Assembly: GCA_022562655.1 (NCBI GenBank)
Contig: JADFOU010000123.1
Location: 1-6,300 of the forward strand
Direction of reading: 5' to 3'
DNA from: a candidate division TA06 bacterium
GTDB lineage: Bacteria; Hydrothermota; DG-26; E44-bin18; JADFOU01
Length of the DNA stretch: 6,300 nt
Shown here: positions 1 through 4,859 of the stretch, in pieces
Position numbering within the stretch: position 1 is the first letter of the stretch
Layout: each line of letters starts with the position of its first letter
Made by a program: the position numbers and the translations under genes
Notes under the pieces: generated by a model
What the model saw: the letters and a program-made list of their open reading frames with translations, nothing else
What the model was told of the DNA's origin: nothing
The model's database searches: none

Positions 1-21
1 TCAAAAAAAATCATCGCTTTT

Positions 22-46
22 CTTTGCGTTCTTGGTGCCTTTGCGT
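22..46. repeat. Two direct copies of CTTTGCGT
   Basis: The octamer CTTTGCGT occurs at 22-29 and again at 39-46, a spacing of 17 bp, inside a stretch that otherwise reads as non-coding. The second copy is followed by GAGA. A related TTGCGT occurs at 67-72. The arrangement looks like a short degenerate intergenic repeat rather than a protein-coding segment. No function can be assigned. Confidence 0.45.
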
Positions 47-66
47 GAGACATGATGAAAAAAAAG

Positions 67-95
67 TTGCGTTTATATTAAAAATATAATAAAGT
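67..95 (+). promoter_or_regulatory. Possible sigma-70-type promoter for the ABM-like gene
   Basis: A TTGCGT at 67-72 could act as a -35 element, with TAAAGT at 90-95 as a -10 element after a 17-bp spacer. A perfect TATAAT also lies at 85-90, but it is too close to that -35. The surrounding 73-100 segment is almost pure A/T, as expected for a bacterial promoter, and it precedes the ribosome binding site at 134-143. The exact elements are uncertain. Confidence 0.35.
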
Positions 96-133
96 ATATG
101 CGTTTAATTGAACTCCCTTACTTTAAAATTCTC

Positions 134-143
134 AAAAGAGGAG
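134..143 (+). promoter_or_regulatory. Ribosome binding site fixing the start at 150
   Basis: AAAAGAGGAG ends 6 bases before the ATG at 150. It decides this start over the in-frame ATG at 108, which would add 14 residues. Confidence 0.75.
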
Positions 144-149
144 ATTCCA

Positions 150-455
150 ATGATCGTCGGAGTAGCGATTTTTGTTTACCAAGAAGGAAAAGAAGATGTC
201 GCCCGAAAGGGGCTGGAGAAAAATTTGGAATGGGCACGAGAACAGTCCGGCCATATCAAGTCCTATCTCGCCCAATCTCTGGATGGCTCCAACCGATTTT
301 TGGTCTATAGTGAATGGGAGAAGGAGGAAGATTTTGACGCAGTGAGACGAAACATGATGAAAAAAGGGTTAGAAGATCTGGAAGAACTCTTTGAGTGGAT
401 GGATGGAAACCCTATTTATGGGAGTTTTCAAGTTCTCTCTGAGGGGGTTAAGTGA
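150..455 (+). CDS. Small ABM-like (dimeric alpha/beta barrel) protein
   Basis: A 101-residue soluble protein. The start at 150 was chosen because a strong Shine-Dalgarno (AAGAGGAG, 136-143) sits 6 bases before it; the upstream in-frame ATG at 108 has no such site. The protein begins with a beta-strand-like MIVGVAIFVY, continues with a charged helix (about 12-32), and carries FLVYSEWEKEEDFDAVRRN at 50-68. This strand followed by a 'W, acidic, F' helix is typical of the antibiotic biosynthesis monooxygenase fold (ferredoxin-like, usually dimeric). Members include heme-degrading enzymes, quinol monooxygenases and many proteins of unknown role. No catalytic signature separates these here, so a reaction is not claimed. 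It stands alone on the plus strand, facing a decayed gene and the minus-strand cluster. A generic stress-response barrel protein is an alternative. Confidence 0.62.
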   Translation: MIVGVAIFVYQEGKEDVARKGLEKNLEWAREQSGHIKSYLAQSLDGSNRFLVYSEWEKEEDFDAVRRNMMKKGLEDLEELFEWMDGNPIYGSFQVLSEGVK

Positions 456-485
456 GGCTCGGAAAATCATCCTTCGGGCGGAGGG

Positions 486-507
486 AAGACCAAGGGTAAA
501 GGGTCTT
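486..507. other. Weak inverted repeat between convergent genes
   Basis: AAGACC (486-491) pairs with GGTCTT (502-507) across a 10-base loop. It lies between the plus-strand ABM-like gene and the minus-strand pseudogene, where a bidirectional terminator would be expected. There is no T-run and the stem is short, so the role is doubtful. The rest of 456-543 shows nothing recognisable. Confidence 0.2.
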
Positions 508-543
508 GTAACCAGTGGGGGGTTGTGGAATGCGAGATCCAGC

Positions 544-811
544 TCATCTACCTTCTTTTGTCAATAAATGCTCAATAGACTGGATATGTTCTCGCTCATG
601 TTCTAAAAAATCGTCTCAAAACCTTTCGGGCTGACCACTCTTCACTGGAATGGGTTGTCACTCGACTTCTTTCCTCATCAGTAAGGTCGGAGAGTCTCTC
701 AATTGCCGATTCCCTTGTCTACTCTTTGGAAATACAACCCAAAAGATCCGGGAGACGGGCAAAAACCCAACCCCCGTCATATCCGATCTCTAAACAGACC
801 CGATAGACCAT
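544..811 (-). pseudogene. Decayed HicB-like/DinB-like fusion gene
   Basis: Reading the minus strand from ATG at 811 gives a HicB-like start: YRVCLEIGYDGGW (residues 3-15), then ARLPDLLGCISKE and an in-frame TAG at 721-719. The same frame continues with TRESAIERL, the usual continuation of the HicB-like 'GC..kG.TREEA' motif. It then passes to EEWSARKVLRR (57-67) and shifts frame in a run of six A on the plus strand (605-610). One base fewer would join it to LEHEREHIQSIEHLL (606-562) and the natural stop at 546-544. HEREHI plus a following amphipathic helix is typical of the last helix of DinB-like four-helix-bundle proteins, and HicB-DinB fusions are known as a family from memory. The junction after ESAIERLSD is abrupt; most of the DinB bundle appears to be missing. 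Three independent lesions make it a relic. Sequencing errors could explain one lesion but not the deletion. Confidence 0.72.
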
Positions 812-829
812 TTTTCATATCATAATTAG

Positions 830-844
830 TCCGCCTCAGGCGGA
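830..844. repeat. GC-rich perfect palindrome TCCGCCT-C-AGGCGGA
   Basis: Two 7-base arms (830-836 and 838-844) meet around a single central base. As RNA this would fold as a 5-bp stem with a 5-base loop. It is strongly GC-rich within an otherwise A/T-rich gap downstream of the cobalamin adenosyltransferase gene. It could terminate that transcript, but no U-tract follows on either strand. It could also be a member of a dispersed palindromic intergenic repeat family. Confidence 0.55.
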
Positions 845-853
845 TAAAATTAA

Positions 854-893
854 CATTTTAAAATGCTAACTGCTAATTTTGCAATTTAAATTG
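854..893. repeat. AT-rich palindrome cluster
   Basis: CATTTTAAAATG (854-865) and CAATTTAAATTG (882-893) are each perfect 12-bp palindromes. Between them lies GCTAACTGCTAAT (865-877), which matches GGTAACTGGTAAT at 1464-1476 at 11 of 13 positions. This appears to be one copy of an intergenic repeat type that recurs in the gaps of the minus-strand cluster. Confidence 0.5.
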
Positions 894-905
894 ATTCTTC
901 AAACC

Positions 906-1445
906 TTACCAGACTTCCTCGACTTCTCCAGCTTTCTGATTGATGGCTCTGGCAAGGACGAAGAGGAGATCGGAGAGGCGATTGAGATACTTGAGAATCA
1001 CCAGGTTCACCTCCTCCTCCCGAAGGAGGGCCACAACACTTCGTTCCGCCCTCCGGCAGATACTTCGAGCCAGGTGGAGTCGGGAAGCTCCTTCTGTTCC
1101 TCCGGGGAGGATAAACCTTTTAAGGGGCGTCAAGTCTTTTTCATGCCGATCAATGGCCTCTTCAAGGGATTTCACATTTTCTTCCTCTATCTTAGATTTT
1201 CCGTGTTCAATCGGTTTCTCCGGTGGGGTCGCCAGTTCCGCCCCGATTCCAAAAAGTTCCTCCTGGATCTTCTTCAGCAGAGCGGAAATCTCCGCATTCT
1301 GAATGGCATTTAGAACCACTCCGAGGGATGAATTTAACTCATCAATCTCCCCATAGGCATCCACCCGGGGTGAATCCTTCCCAATCCGGGAACCCCCTAA
1401 AAGTCCAGTCTCTCCACGATCTCCTGTTTTGGTATAGATCTTCAT
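906..1445 (-). CDS. pduO: PduO-type cob(I)alamin adenosyltransferase
   Basis: This enzyme transfers the 5'-deoxyadenosyl group of ATP to the cobalt of reduced corrinoid, making adenosylcobalamin in the cytoplasm. The 179 residues (from ATG 1445) span the whole family. They include the N-terminal ATP-binding TKTGDRGETGLLGG (5-18), VDAYGEIDELNS (28-39), FILPGG (111-116), the catalytic RSICRRAER helix (127-135), and NRLSDLLFVLAR (155-166), part of the corrinoid-facing C-terminal helices. ATG 1445 was preferred to the in-frame TTG at 1451 because it yields the usual MKIYTKTGD start; neither has a clear Shine-Dalgarno. It is last in a minus-strand run behind nth (about 60-bp gap). No cobalamin biosynthesis or B12-dependent enzyme gene is visible nearby, so it may serve salvage or a distant enzyme. 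The symbol is the family type name, not evidence for propanediol use. Confidence 0.95.
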   Translation of the reverse strand: MKIYTKTGDRGETGLLGGSRIGKDSPRVDAYGEIDELNSSLGVVLNAIQNAEISALLKKIQEELFGIGAELATPPEKPIEHGKSKIEEENVKSLEEAIDRHEKDLTPLKRFILPGGTEGASRLHLARSICRRAERSVVALLREEEVNLVILKYLNRLSDLLFVLARAINQKAGEVEEVW

Positions 1446-1463
1446 CGCCAAAATTGGTTAAAA

Positions 1464-1514
1464 GGTAACTGGTAATGGGTTAAATTTAACCATTTAACGA
1501 TTGAACCATTTAAC
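1464..1514. repeat. Intergenic AT-rich repeat block between nth and the adenosyltransferase
   Basis: The block holds GGTAACTGGTAAT (1464-1476), a perfect 14-bp palindrome GGTTAAATTTAACC (1478-1491), and two direct copies of AACCATTTAAC (1488-1498 and 1504-1514) 16 bp apart. The second copy overlaps the stop codon of nth. A third copy of the same 11-mer, in the same orientation, lies at 2200-2210 over the nth start codon. Confidence 0.6.
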
Positions 1515-2205
1515 TGATTTGAAAAGCCGACGGACAATCCTTACTCAATCTGCATTCTCCACACAGTGGCTTTTTCGCCTTGCAAACAGTTCGCCCATGG
1601 AGGATCATCATATGACTGAACTTGATCCAATCCTTCTTTGGAATCAAATCCATCAAATCCTCTTCCACTCTTTCCGCCTGCTTCTTATCGGAGAACCCCA
1701 AACGATGGGAGATCCTGAAGACATGGGTATCCACAACCACGCCAGAGGCTTTTTGATAGGCGTTCCCCAAAACGACATTGGCGGTCTTCCGAGCCACCCC
1801 TGGGAGTTCTAACAACTCCTCCATCGAATCCGGAACTTCCCCATTGTACTTTTCCACCAGGATTCGAGACGCCCCCTGGATGCTCTTTGTCTTATTCCGG
1901 TAAAAACCAGTGGACCGAATATCCTCCTCTAACTCCAGGGAATTTGCATTTGCATAGCGCCTCGCCGTAGGATATTTTTTGAAGAGGTCTTTCGTAACGA
2001 TATTCACCCGCACATCGGTACTTTGGGCAGAGAGAATCACCGCGACAAGAAGTTCCAAAGAGTTTCGATAATCCAAAGTGCAGTCGGCATCTGGATAGGC
2101 TTTCTTCAAAAGAGAAACCACCTTCCTTGCCCTTTCTCTGACTCTGAGATTGAACTGTTGTGCAACAGATTTCTTCGATGGTTCTGATTTTAACAATTTA
2201 ACCAT
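1510..2205 (-). CDS. nth: Endonuclease III, DNA glycosylase/AP lyase
   Basis: This base-excision repair enzyme removes oxidised pyrimidines and cleaves the DNA backbone by beta-elimination. The 231 residues contain LLVAVILSAQSTD (52-64) and the helix-hairpin-helix LPGVARKTANVVLG (134-147) with the catalytic lysine at 140. VDTHVFR follows with the catalytic aspartate at 159. The C-terminal 4Fe-4S site C-X6-C-X2-C-X5-C uses Cys 208, 215, 218 and 224. All key residues are present. It is about 20 residues longer than the E. coli enzyme, mostly at the N-terminus (MVKLLKSEPSKKSVAQQF). That extension begins inside an AT-rich repeat, and the start lacks a strong Shine-Dalgarno. It lies 21 bp after the reductase gene stop, which suggests cotranscription. 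It could also be transcribed alone; the function call is very secure. Confidence 0.97.
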   Translation of the reverse strand: MVKLLKSEPSKKSVAQQFNLRVRERARKVVSLLKKAYPDADCTLDYRNSLELLVAVILSAQSTDVRVNIVTKDLFKKYPTARRYANANSLELEEDIRSTGFYRNKTKSIQGASRILVEKYNGEVPDSMEELLELPGVARKTANVVLGNAYQKASGVVVDTHVFRISHRLGFSDKKQAERVEEDLMDLIPKKDWIKFSHMMILHGRTVCKAKKPLCGECRLSKDCPSAFQIS

Positions 2206-2210
2206 TTAAC
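2200..2210. repeat. AACCATTTAAC copy covering the nth start codon
   Basis: This 11-mer is identical to those at 1488-1498 and 1504-1514. Read on the minus strand it contains the ATG of nth (2205-2203), and it continues into TTAAA-type sequence forming the first codons. nth is therefore flanked by, and partly built from, same-orientation repeat copies. Confidence 0.6.
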
Positions 2211-2226
2211 CAATCACCGAAGTTTT

Positions 2227-2979
2227 TTACGCCAGAAGGGAATACCCTCCATCAGCAATAATGGTCTGGCCGCAGATCCAGGAAGCATCCTCGGAGCAGA
2301 GAAGGACTACAATTTTGGCAATATCCTCAGGGACCCCGATTCTTCCCATGGGGGTATGTGACTTCGTTCTTTCCAACATCAAGTCTCGATCTGGAAAAGC
2401 CCTGAGGGAATCCGTATCGACAATCCCAGCGGAGACAGCATTGACAATAATCTTTTTGGGAGCCAGTTCCACAGCGAGATAACGGGTGAGGGTTTCGATG
2501 GCAGCTTTGGAAACACCCACGACACCATATTTGGGAACCCATCGGGTAGATCCCATACTGGTCAAACTAATAATTCTCCCCCCTCTCCCCTCCATCAACT
2601 TGACCGCCTCCTGGGCACCTAATAGGAGAGTTCTGGCATTGATATCCAGAGTCCTCTGCCAGTCCTTTAGATCAATATCCAAGATGGGTTTCAGAACTCC
2701 AGTTGCCGCATTGGAAATGAAAATATCAAGCTGGCCAAACTTCTCCCGAACCGTATTGAATATCTTCTGAATATGCTCCGGGTTTCCTACATTTCCTCGA
2801 ACCGACTCTACCCTCACACCCTTTTTACGAATCTCCTCAACAGTTTCCTGGGCTTTCGTTCGATTTGTGAAAAAATTGATCATCACATCCGCCCCCTTCT
2901 CTGCCAGTCGGAGTGCAATAGCCCTCCCGATCCCTCGAGATCCTCCTGTTACCAGAGCCACCTTCCCTTTTAGATACAT
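2227..2979 (-). CDS. fabL: FabL-like short-chain dehydrogenase/reductase (enoyl-ACP reductase III type)
   Basis: A 250-residue Rossmann-fold NAD(P)H-dependent oxidoreductase. It shows the dinucleotide motif TGGSRGIG (11-18), the structural NAA (90-92), LTSMGS (139-144), and the catalytic pair Tyr151 and Lys158. The Tyr-X6-Lys spacing differs from the usual YxxxK of this superfamily and is the hallmark of Bacillus FabL, which reduces enoyl-ACP in fatty-acid elongation. Further FabL-like stretches are GVSKAA, RYLAVEL, IIVNAVSAGIVDTD and GQTIIADGGYSLL. The start at 2979 has a good ribosome binding site (GAGGG, on the plus strand 2987-2991) 7 bases away. It leads a minus-strand run with nth 21 bp downstream. 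No other fatty-acid synthesis gene is nearby, so the substrate is inferred from family resemblance only; another carbonyl or enoyl substrate is possible. Confidence 0.9.
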   Translation of the reverse strand: MYLKGKVALVTGGSRGIGRAIALRLAEKGADVMINFFTNRTKAQETVEEIRKKGVRVESVRGNVGNPEHIQKIFNTVREKFGQLDIFISNAATGVLKPILDIDLKDWQRTLDINARTLLLGAQEAVKLMEGRGGRIISLTSMGSTRWVPKYGVVGVSKAAIETLTRYLAVELAPKKIIVNAVSAGIVDTDSLRAFPDRDLMLERTKSHTPMGRIGVPEDIAKIVVLLCSEDASWICGQTIIADGGYSLLA

Positions 2980-3082
2980 TTTCTAACCCTCATTTCTTTA
3001 TGAAGATATTCTTAATCAATGGATTTAGCAGTAAGGGTACACCTGAAGTGGATCAGAAATTTTGCTGAAGTTCAATTCGATC

Positions 3083-3092
3083 GCTGATCAGC
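3083..3092. other. Perfect 10-bp palindrome GCTGATCAGC in the divergent region
   Basis: The palindrome lies about 104 bp upstream of the reductase start and about 155 bp upstream of the proline dehydrogenase start, in the 268-bp divergent gap. A related GATCAG lies about 35 bp to its left. It could be an operator half or chance. The rest of 2980-3201 shows no gene. Confidence 0.25.
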
Positions 3093-3163
3093 CTAAAACT
3101 CAAAATTTCCATTTTCCTGGAAAGTTTATCAGAGGAAGATGGGGTCGTCAAGTGTTTTTCCCC

Positions 3164-3192
3164 TTGCTTTCTCTCTCGAGGTTTGATTAAAT
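3164..3192 (+). promoter_or_regulatory. Weak promoter candidate for proline dehydrogenase
   Basis: TTGCTT (3164-3169) and TTAAAT (3187-3192) are 17 bp apart and each matches the sigma-70 consensus at four of six positions. The spacing and position suit transcription starting near 3199, just before the hairpin at 3202-3225. The support is modest. Confidence 0.3.
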
Positions 3193-3201
3193 AGTCATTG
3201 A

Positions 3202-3225
3202 TCATTCGTTAAATCCAACGAATGA
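3202..3225 (+). promoter_or_regulatory. Leader hairpin upstream of proline dehydrogenase
   Basis: TCATTCGTT (3202-3210) and AACGAATGA (3217-3225) form a perfect 9-bp inverted repeat with a 6-base loop (AAATCC). It ends 22 bases before the ATG at 3248. There is no T-run after it, so it is not an ordinary terminator. It could be an operator for a dimeric regulator or a 5'-leader structure affecting mRNA stability or translation. Confidence 0.5.
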
Positions 3226-3247
3226 CCATCCAACAAATCTTGAAGGA

Positions 3248-4150
3248 ATGGATTGGGTCAATACCCTGAAACGATTGAGGCTTCTCTCCATTGTCTCTAC
3301 TCTGGGGATGAAGACCGGCATTGCCAGGAGGTTTGTTGCTGGAGAAAGCATGGAGGAAGCCCTTCAGGAGGTAGAAGAACTCAATCGGAAGGGGATTTTG
3401 GTCACCTTGGACATCTTGGGAGAAAATGTGATGGGGAAGAAGGATACAGGGGAGGTAAGCAGAGAGTATTGCAAACTCTTAAATGAGATTCAAAAGCGGA
3501 AACTTCAAGCAAACATCTCCGTAAAACTCACCCACCTGGGTCTCGATTTTGATCGAACAGTCTGCATAGAGAATATGGAAAAGATCCTGAAAAAGGCGGA
3601 GGAGGGCCATAACTTCGTCCGAATTGATATGGAGGGTTCCCGTTATACACAATCCACATTAGAAGTGTTCAGTGAACTCTGGAAGAAACACAAGAATTTG
3701 GGGGTGGTCATTCAGTCTATGCTCAGGCGAAGCTGTGAGGATATCCAGAAACTGACTGAGGCGAAGGCCAGAATCAGACTGGTCAAGGGAGCTTATCAGG
3801 AACCGGCTTCCATTGCCTATCAAGAAATGGGAGAGATCCGAAAAAATTTTATTCGCTTAATGGAAAAACTTGTTTCGGAGGGAAATTACCCTGCCATTGC
3901 GACTCACGATGACATTCTCATTCAGAGGACTCAGAAATTTGCCCATGAGAGGGGATTTCCCAAAGACCGCTTTGAATTCCAGATGCTCTATGGCCTCCGG
4001 ACGAGGTTCCAGGAGGAATTGGCTCGGCAGGGATATAATATTCGTGCCTATGTCCCTTATGGCCCACATTGGCTTCCCTATTTTATCCGGAGATTGCAGG
4101 AGCGAAGAGAAAACGTTATGTTCATCCTAAAAAACCTTTTCAAGAGATAG
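3248..4150 (+). CDS. putB: Monofunctional proline dehydrogenase (PRODH)
   Basis: An FAD-dependent enzyme that oxidises L-proline to pyrroline-5-carboxylate, the first step of proline catabolism, usually passing electrons to the quinone pool at the membrane. The 300-residue length matches the single-domain Deinococcus/Thermus type, not the large bifunctional PutA. Visible motifs are ARRFVAGES (26-34), the beta-strand SVKLTHLG (91-98) with Lys93, VRIDMEGS (124-131), VIQSMLRRS (154-162), RLVKGAY (177-183), ATHDD (218-222), FEFQMLYGLR (242-251) and YVPYG (268-272). The substrate-carboxylate Arg281-Arg282 lies in FIRRLQERRENVMF. Tyr268 corresponds to the active-site tyrosine of PutA. The start gives the usual N-terminal length, but the purine-rich GAAGGA directly touches the ATG, an odd spacing. 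No pyrroline-5-carboxylate dehydrogenase gene follows. Confidence 0.94.
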   Translation: MDWVNTLKRLRLLSIVSTLGMKTGIARRFVAGESMEEALQEVEELNRKGILVTLDILGENVMGKKDTGEVSREYCKLLNEIQKRKLQANISVKLTHLGLDFDRTVCIENMEKILKKAEEGHNFVRIDMEGSRYTQSTLEVFSELWKKHKNLGVVIQSMLRRSCEDIQKLTEAKARIRLVKGAYQEPASIAYQEMGEIRKNFIRLMEKLVSEGNYPAIATHDDILIQRTQKFAHERGFPKDRFEFQMLYGLRTRFQEELARQGYNIRAYVPYGPHWLPYFIRRLQERRENVMFILKNLFKR

Positions 4151-4160
4151 GAACTCTCTT
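4142..4160 (+). terminator. Weak terminator-like hairpin at the end of proline dehydrogenase
   Basis: AAGAGA (4142-4147) pairs with TCTCTT (4155-4160) around a 7-base loop that includes the end of the stop codon. A short pyrimidine-rich CTCTCTTTC forms its right side, but there is no proper T-tract. It is the only candidate for ending the proline dehydrogenase transcript before the new promoter at 4225. Confidence 0.25.
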
Positions 4161-4224
4161 TCATTGAGATCGTCTAAATATGCAAGGTAAAGTGTGCAGA
4201 GCGACAATGAAACATCTTTCACCA

Positions 4225-4254
4225 TTGACAAGATATCATCTTTGATGATAGGAT
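4225..4254 (+). promoter_or_regulatory. Promoter with inverted-repeat operator in the spacer
   Basis: A perfect -35 TTGACA (4225-4230) is followed after 18 bp by TAGGAT (4249-4254), which matches the -10 consensus at four of six positions. The spacer holds TATCATC-TTT-GATGATA (4234-4250), a perfect 7-bp inverted repeat that overlaps the first bases of the -10. Transcription would begin near 4261, giving a very short leader with the GGAGG at 4268-4272. Repressors, or MerR-type activators acting on long spacers, bind at this position, so the downstream three-gene cassette is probably regulated. Confidence 0.55.
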
Positions 4255-4277
4255 TTTGTAACGATTTGGAGGAAAAA

Positions 4278-4859
4278 ATGGGACGCGGAATGGGGCTAAT
4301 GCTGTGTCTTGGCTTTCTCCTCGTTCCTCTCCAAAACATTTACGGAGAGGAGGGGATATTGTCACAGAAAGGTCTGGGACTCACTGCCGGAGCTCTCTCG
4401 GGAATCGGACTCGCATATCGCCAGCACTTTGAAAATCGATGGGGATTCCAAATCGGTGGCGGTATCTGGGGGAATAATAGGGATCTCGACTTTAATATGG
4501 GTTTAGTGGCTCTCAGAACTTTTGATCGATCTAAGAGTAGTCGATTTTACGGCATGGGTGGAGTTGCATATCATGGATCAAGGGAAAAACATCAAACGAT
4601 TGTTTATGAGTTCGTTGACTCAACATACACTTACCTGACCACTCAAAATTTTCTAAACCATCTGAATACTTTATTTCTGGGTGTAGGAATCGGGATGGAG
4701 ATTGGTCAACCTGTCAAAGGGATCAGTGGTTCCTTCGAACTGCCATTTGTCTTCCAGAGAGAATTTAACAAATTCTGGAGAGACGATGAGATCAGCACGT
4801 GGAGTGACTGGAAAATTGTTCCCATCCCGAGTGTAAACCTTATCTATTATTTTAGATGA
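4278..4859 (+). CDS. Secreted outer-membrane-barrel-like protein, paralog 1
   Basis: Family not recognised. The start at 4278 was chosen because TTTGGAGG ends 5 bases before it and it gives a clean signal peptide; a GTG at 4194 would bury that signal. Of 193 residues, about 1-23 form a signal sequence (hydrophobic LMLCLGFLLVPL, likely cleavage after IYG). The mature part opens with EEGILSQKGLGLTAG, then SGIGLAYRQHFE, FQIGGGIW, LRTFDRSKSSRFYGMGG, a polar loop rich in Tyr and Thr (100-125), LGVGIGMEIGQPVKGISGS, and the ending LIYYFR. Gly-rich alternating strands and a C-terminal aromatic run suggest a small beta-barrel in the outer membrane. It overlaps the next gene by ATGA and is clearly homologous to it. 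A porin-like, structural or adhesion role is possible; none is proven. Confidence 0.85.
   Translation: MGRGMGLMLCLGFLLVPLQNIYGEEGILSQKGLGLTAGALSGIGLAYRQHFENRWGFQIGGGIWGNNRDLDFNMGLVALRTFDRSKSSRFYGMGGVAYHGSREKHQTIVYEFVDSTYTYLTTQNFLNHLNTLFLGVGIGMEIGQPVKGISGSFELPFVFQREFNKFWRDDEISTWSDWKIVPIPSVNLIYYFR

Noticed and set aside
98..310. Plus-strand frame overlapping the ABM-like gene
   Set aside because: It is an out-of-frame shadow rich in Arg and Pro without family resemblance; the overlapping frame has the ribosome binding site and a recognisable fold pattern.
879..1313. Plus-strand open frame of 144 codons
   Set aside because: It is the reverse of the cobalamin adenosyltransferase gene, whose motifs are complete on the minus strand.
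1446..1451. TTG start for the adenosyltransferase at 1451
   Set aside because: The ATG at 1445 gives the family's normal MKIYTKTGD N-terminus, and no ribosome binding site favours the TTG.
1464..1514. CRISPR-like array from the repeated AACCATTTAAC
   Set aside because: The copies are 11 bp, only 5 bp apart, with no unique spacers of regular length and no cas genes.
3113..3125. TTTCC-T-GGAAA small palindrome in the divergent gap
   Set aside because: It is short, low in information and not placed relative to a convincing promoter; it could easily be chance.
4194..4277. N-terminal extension of barrel-like paralog 1 from a GTG at 4194
   Set aside because: It would place about 28 polar residues before a clear signal peptide and run through the promoter-like sequence. 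The GGAGG at 4268-4272 supports the ATG at 4278.
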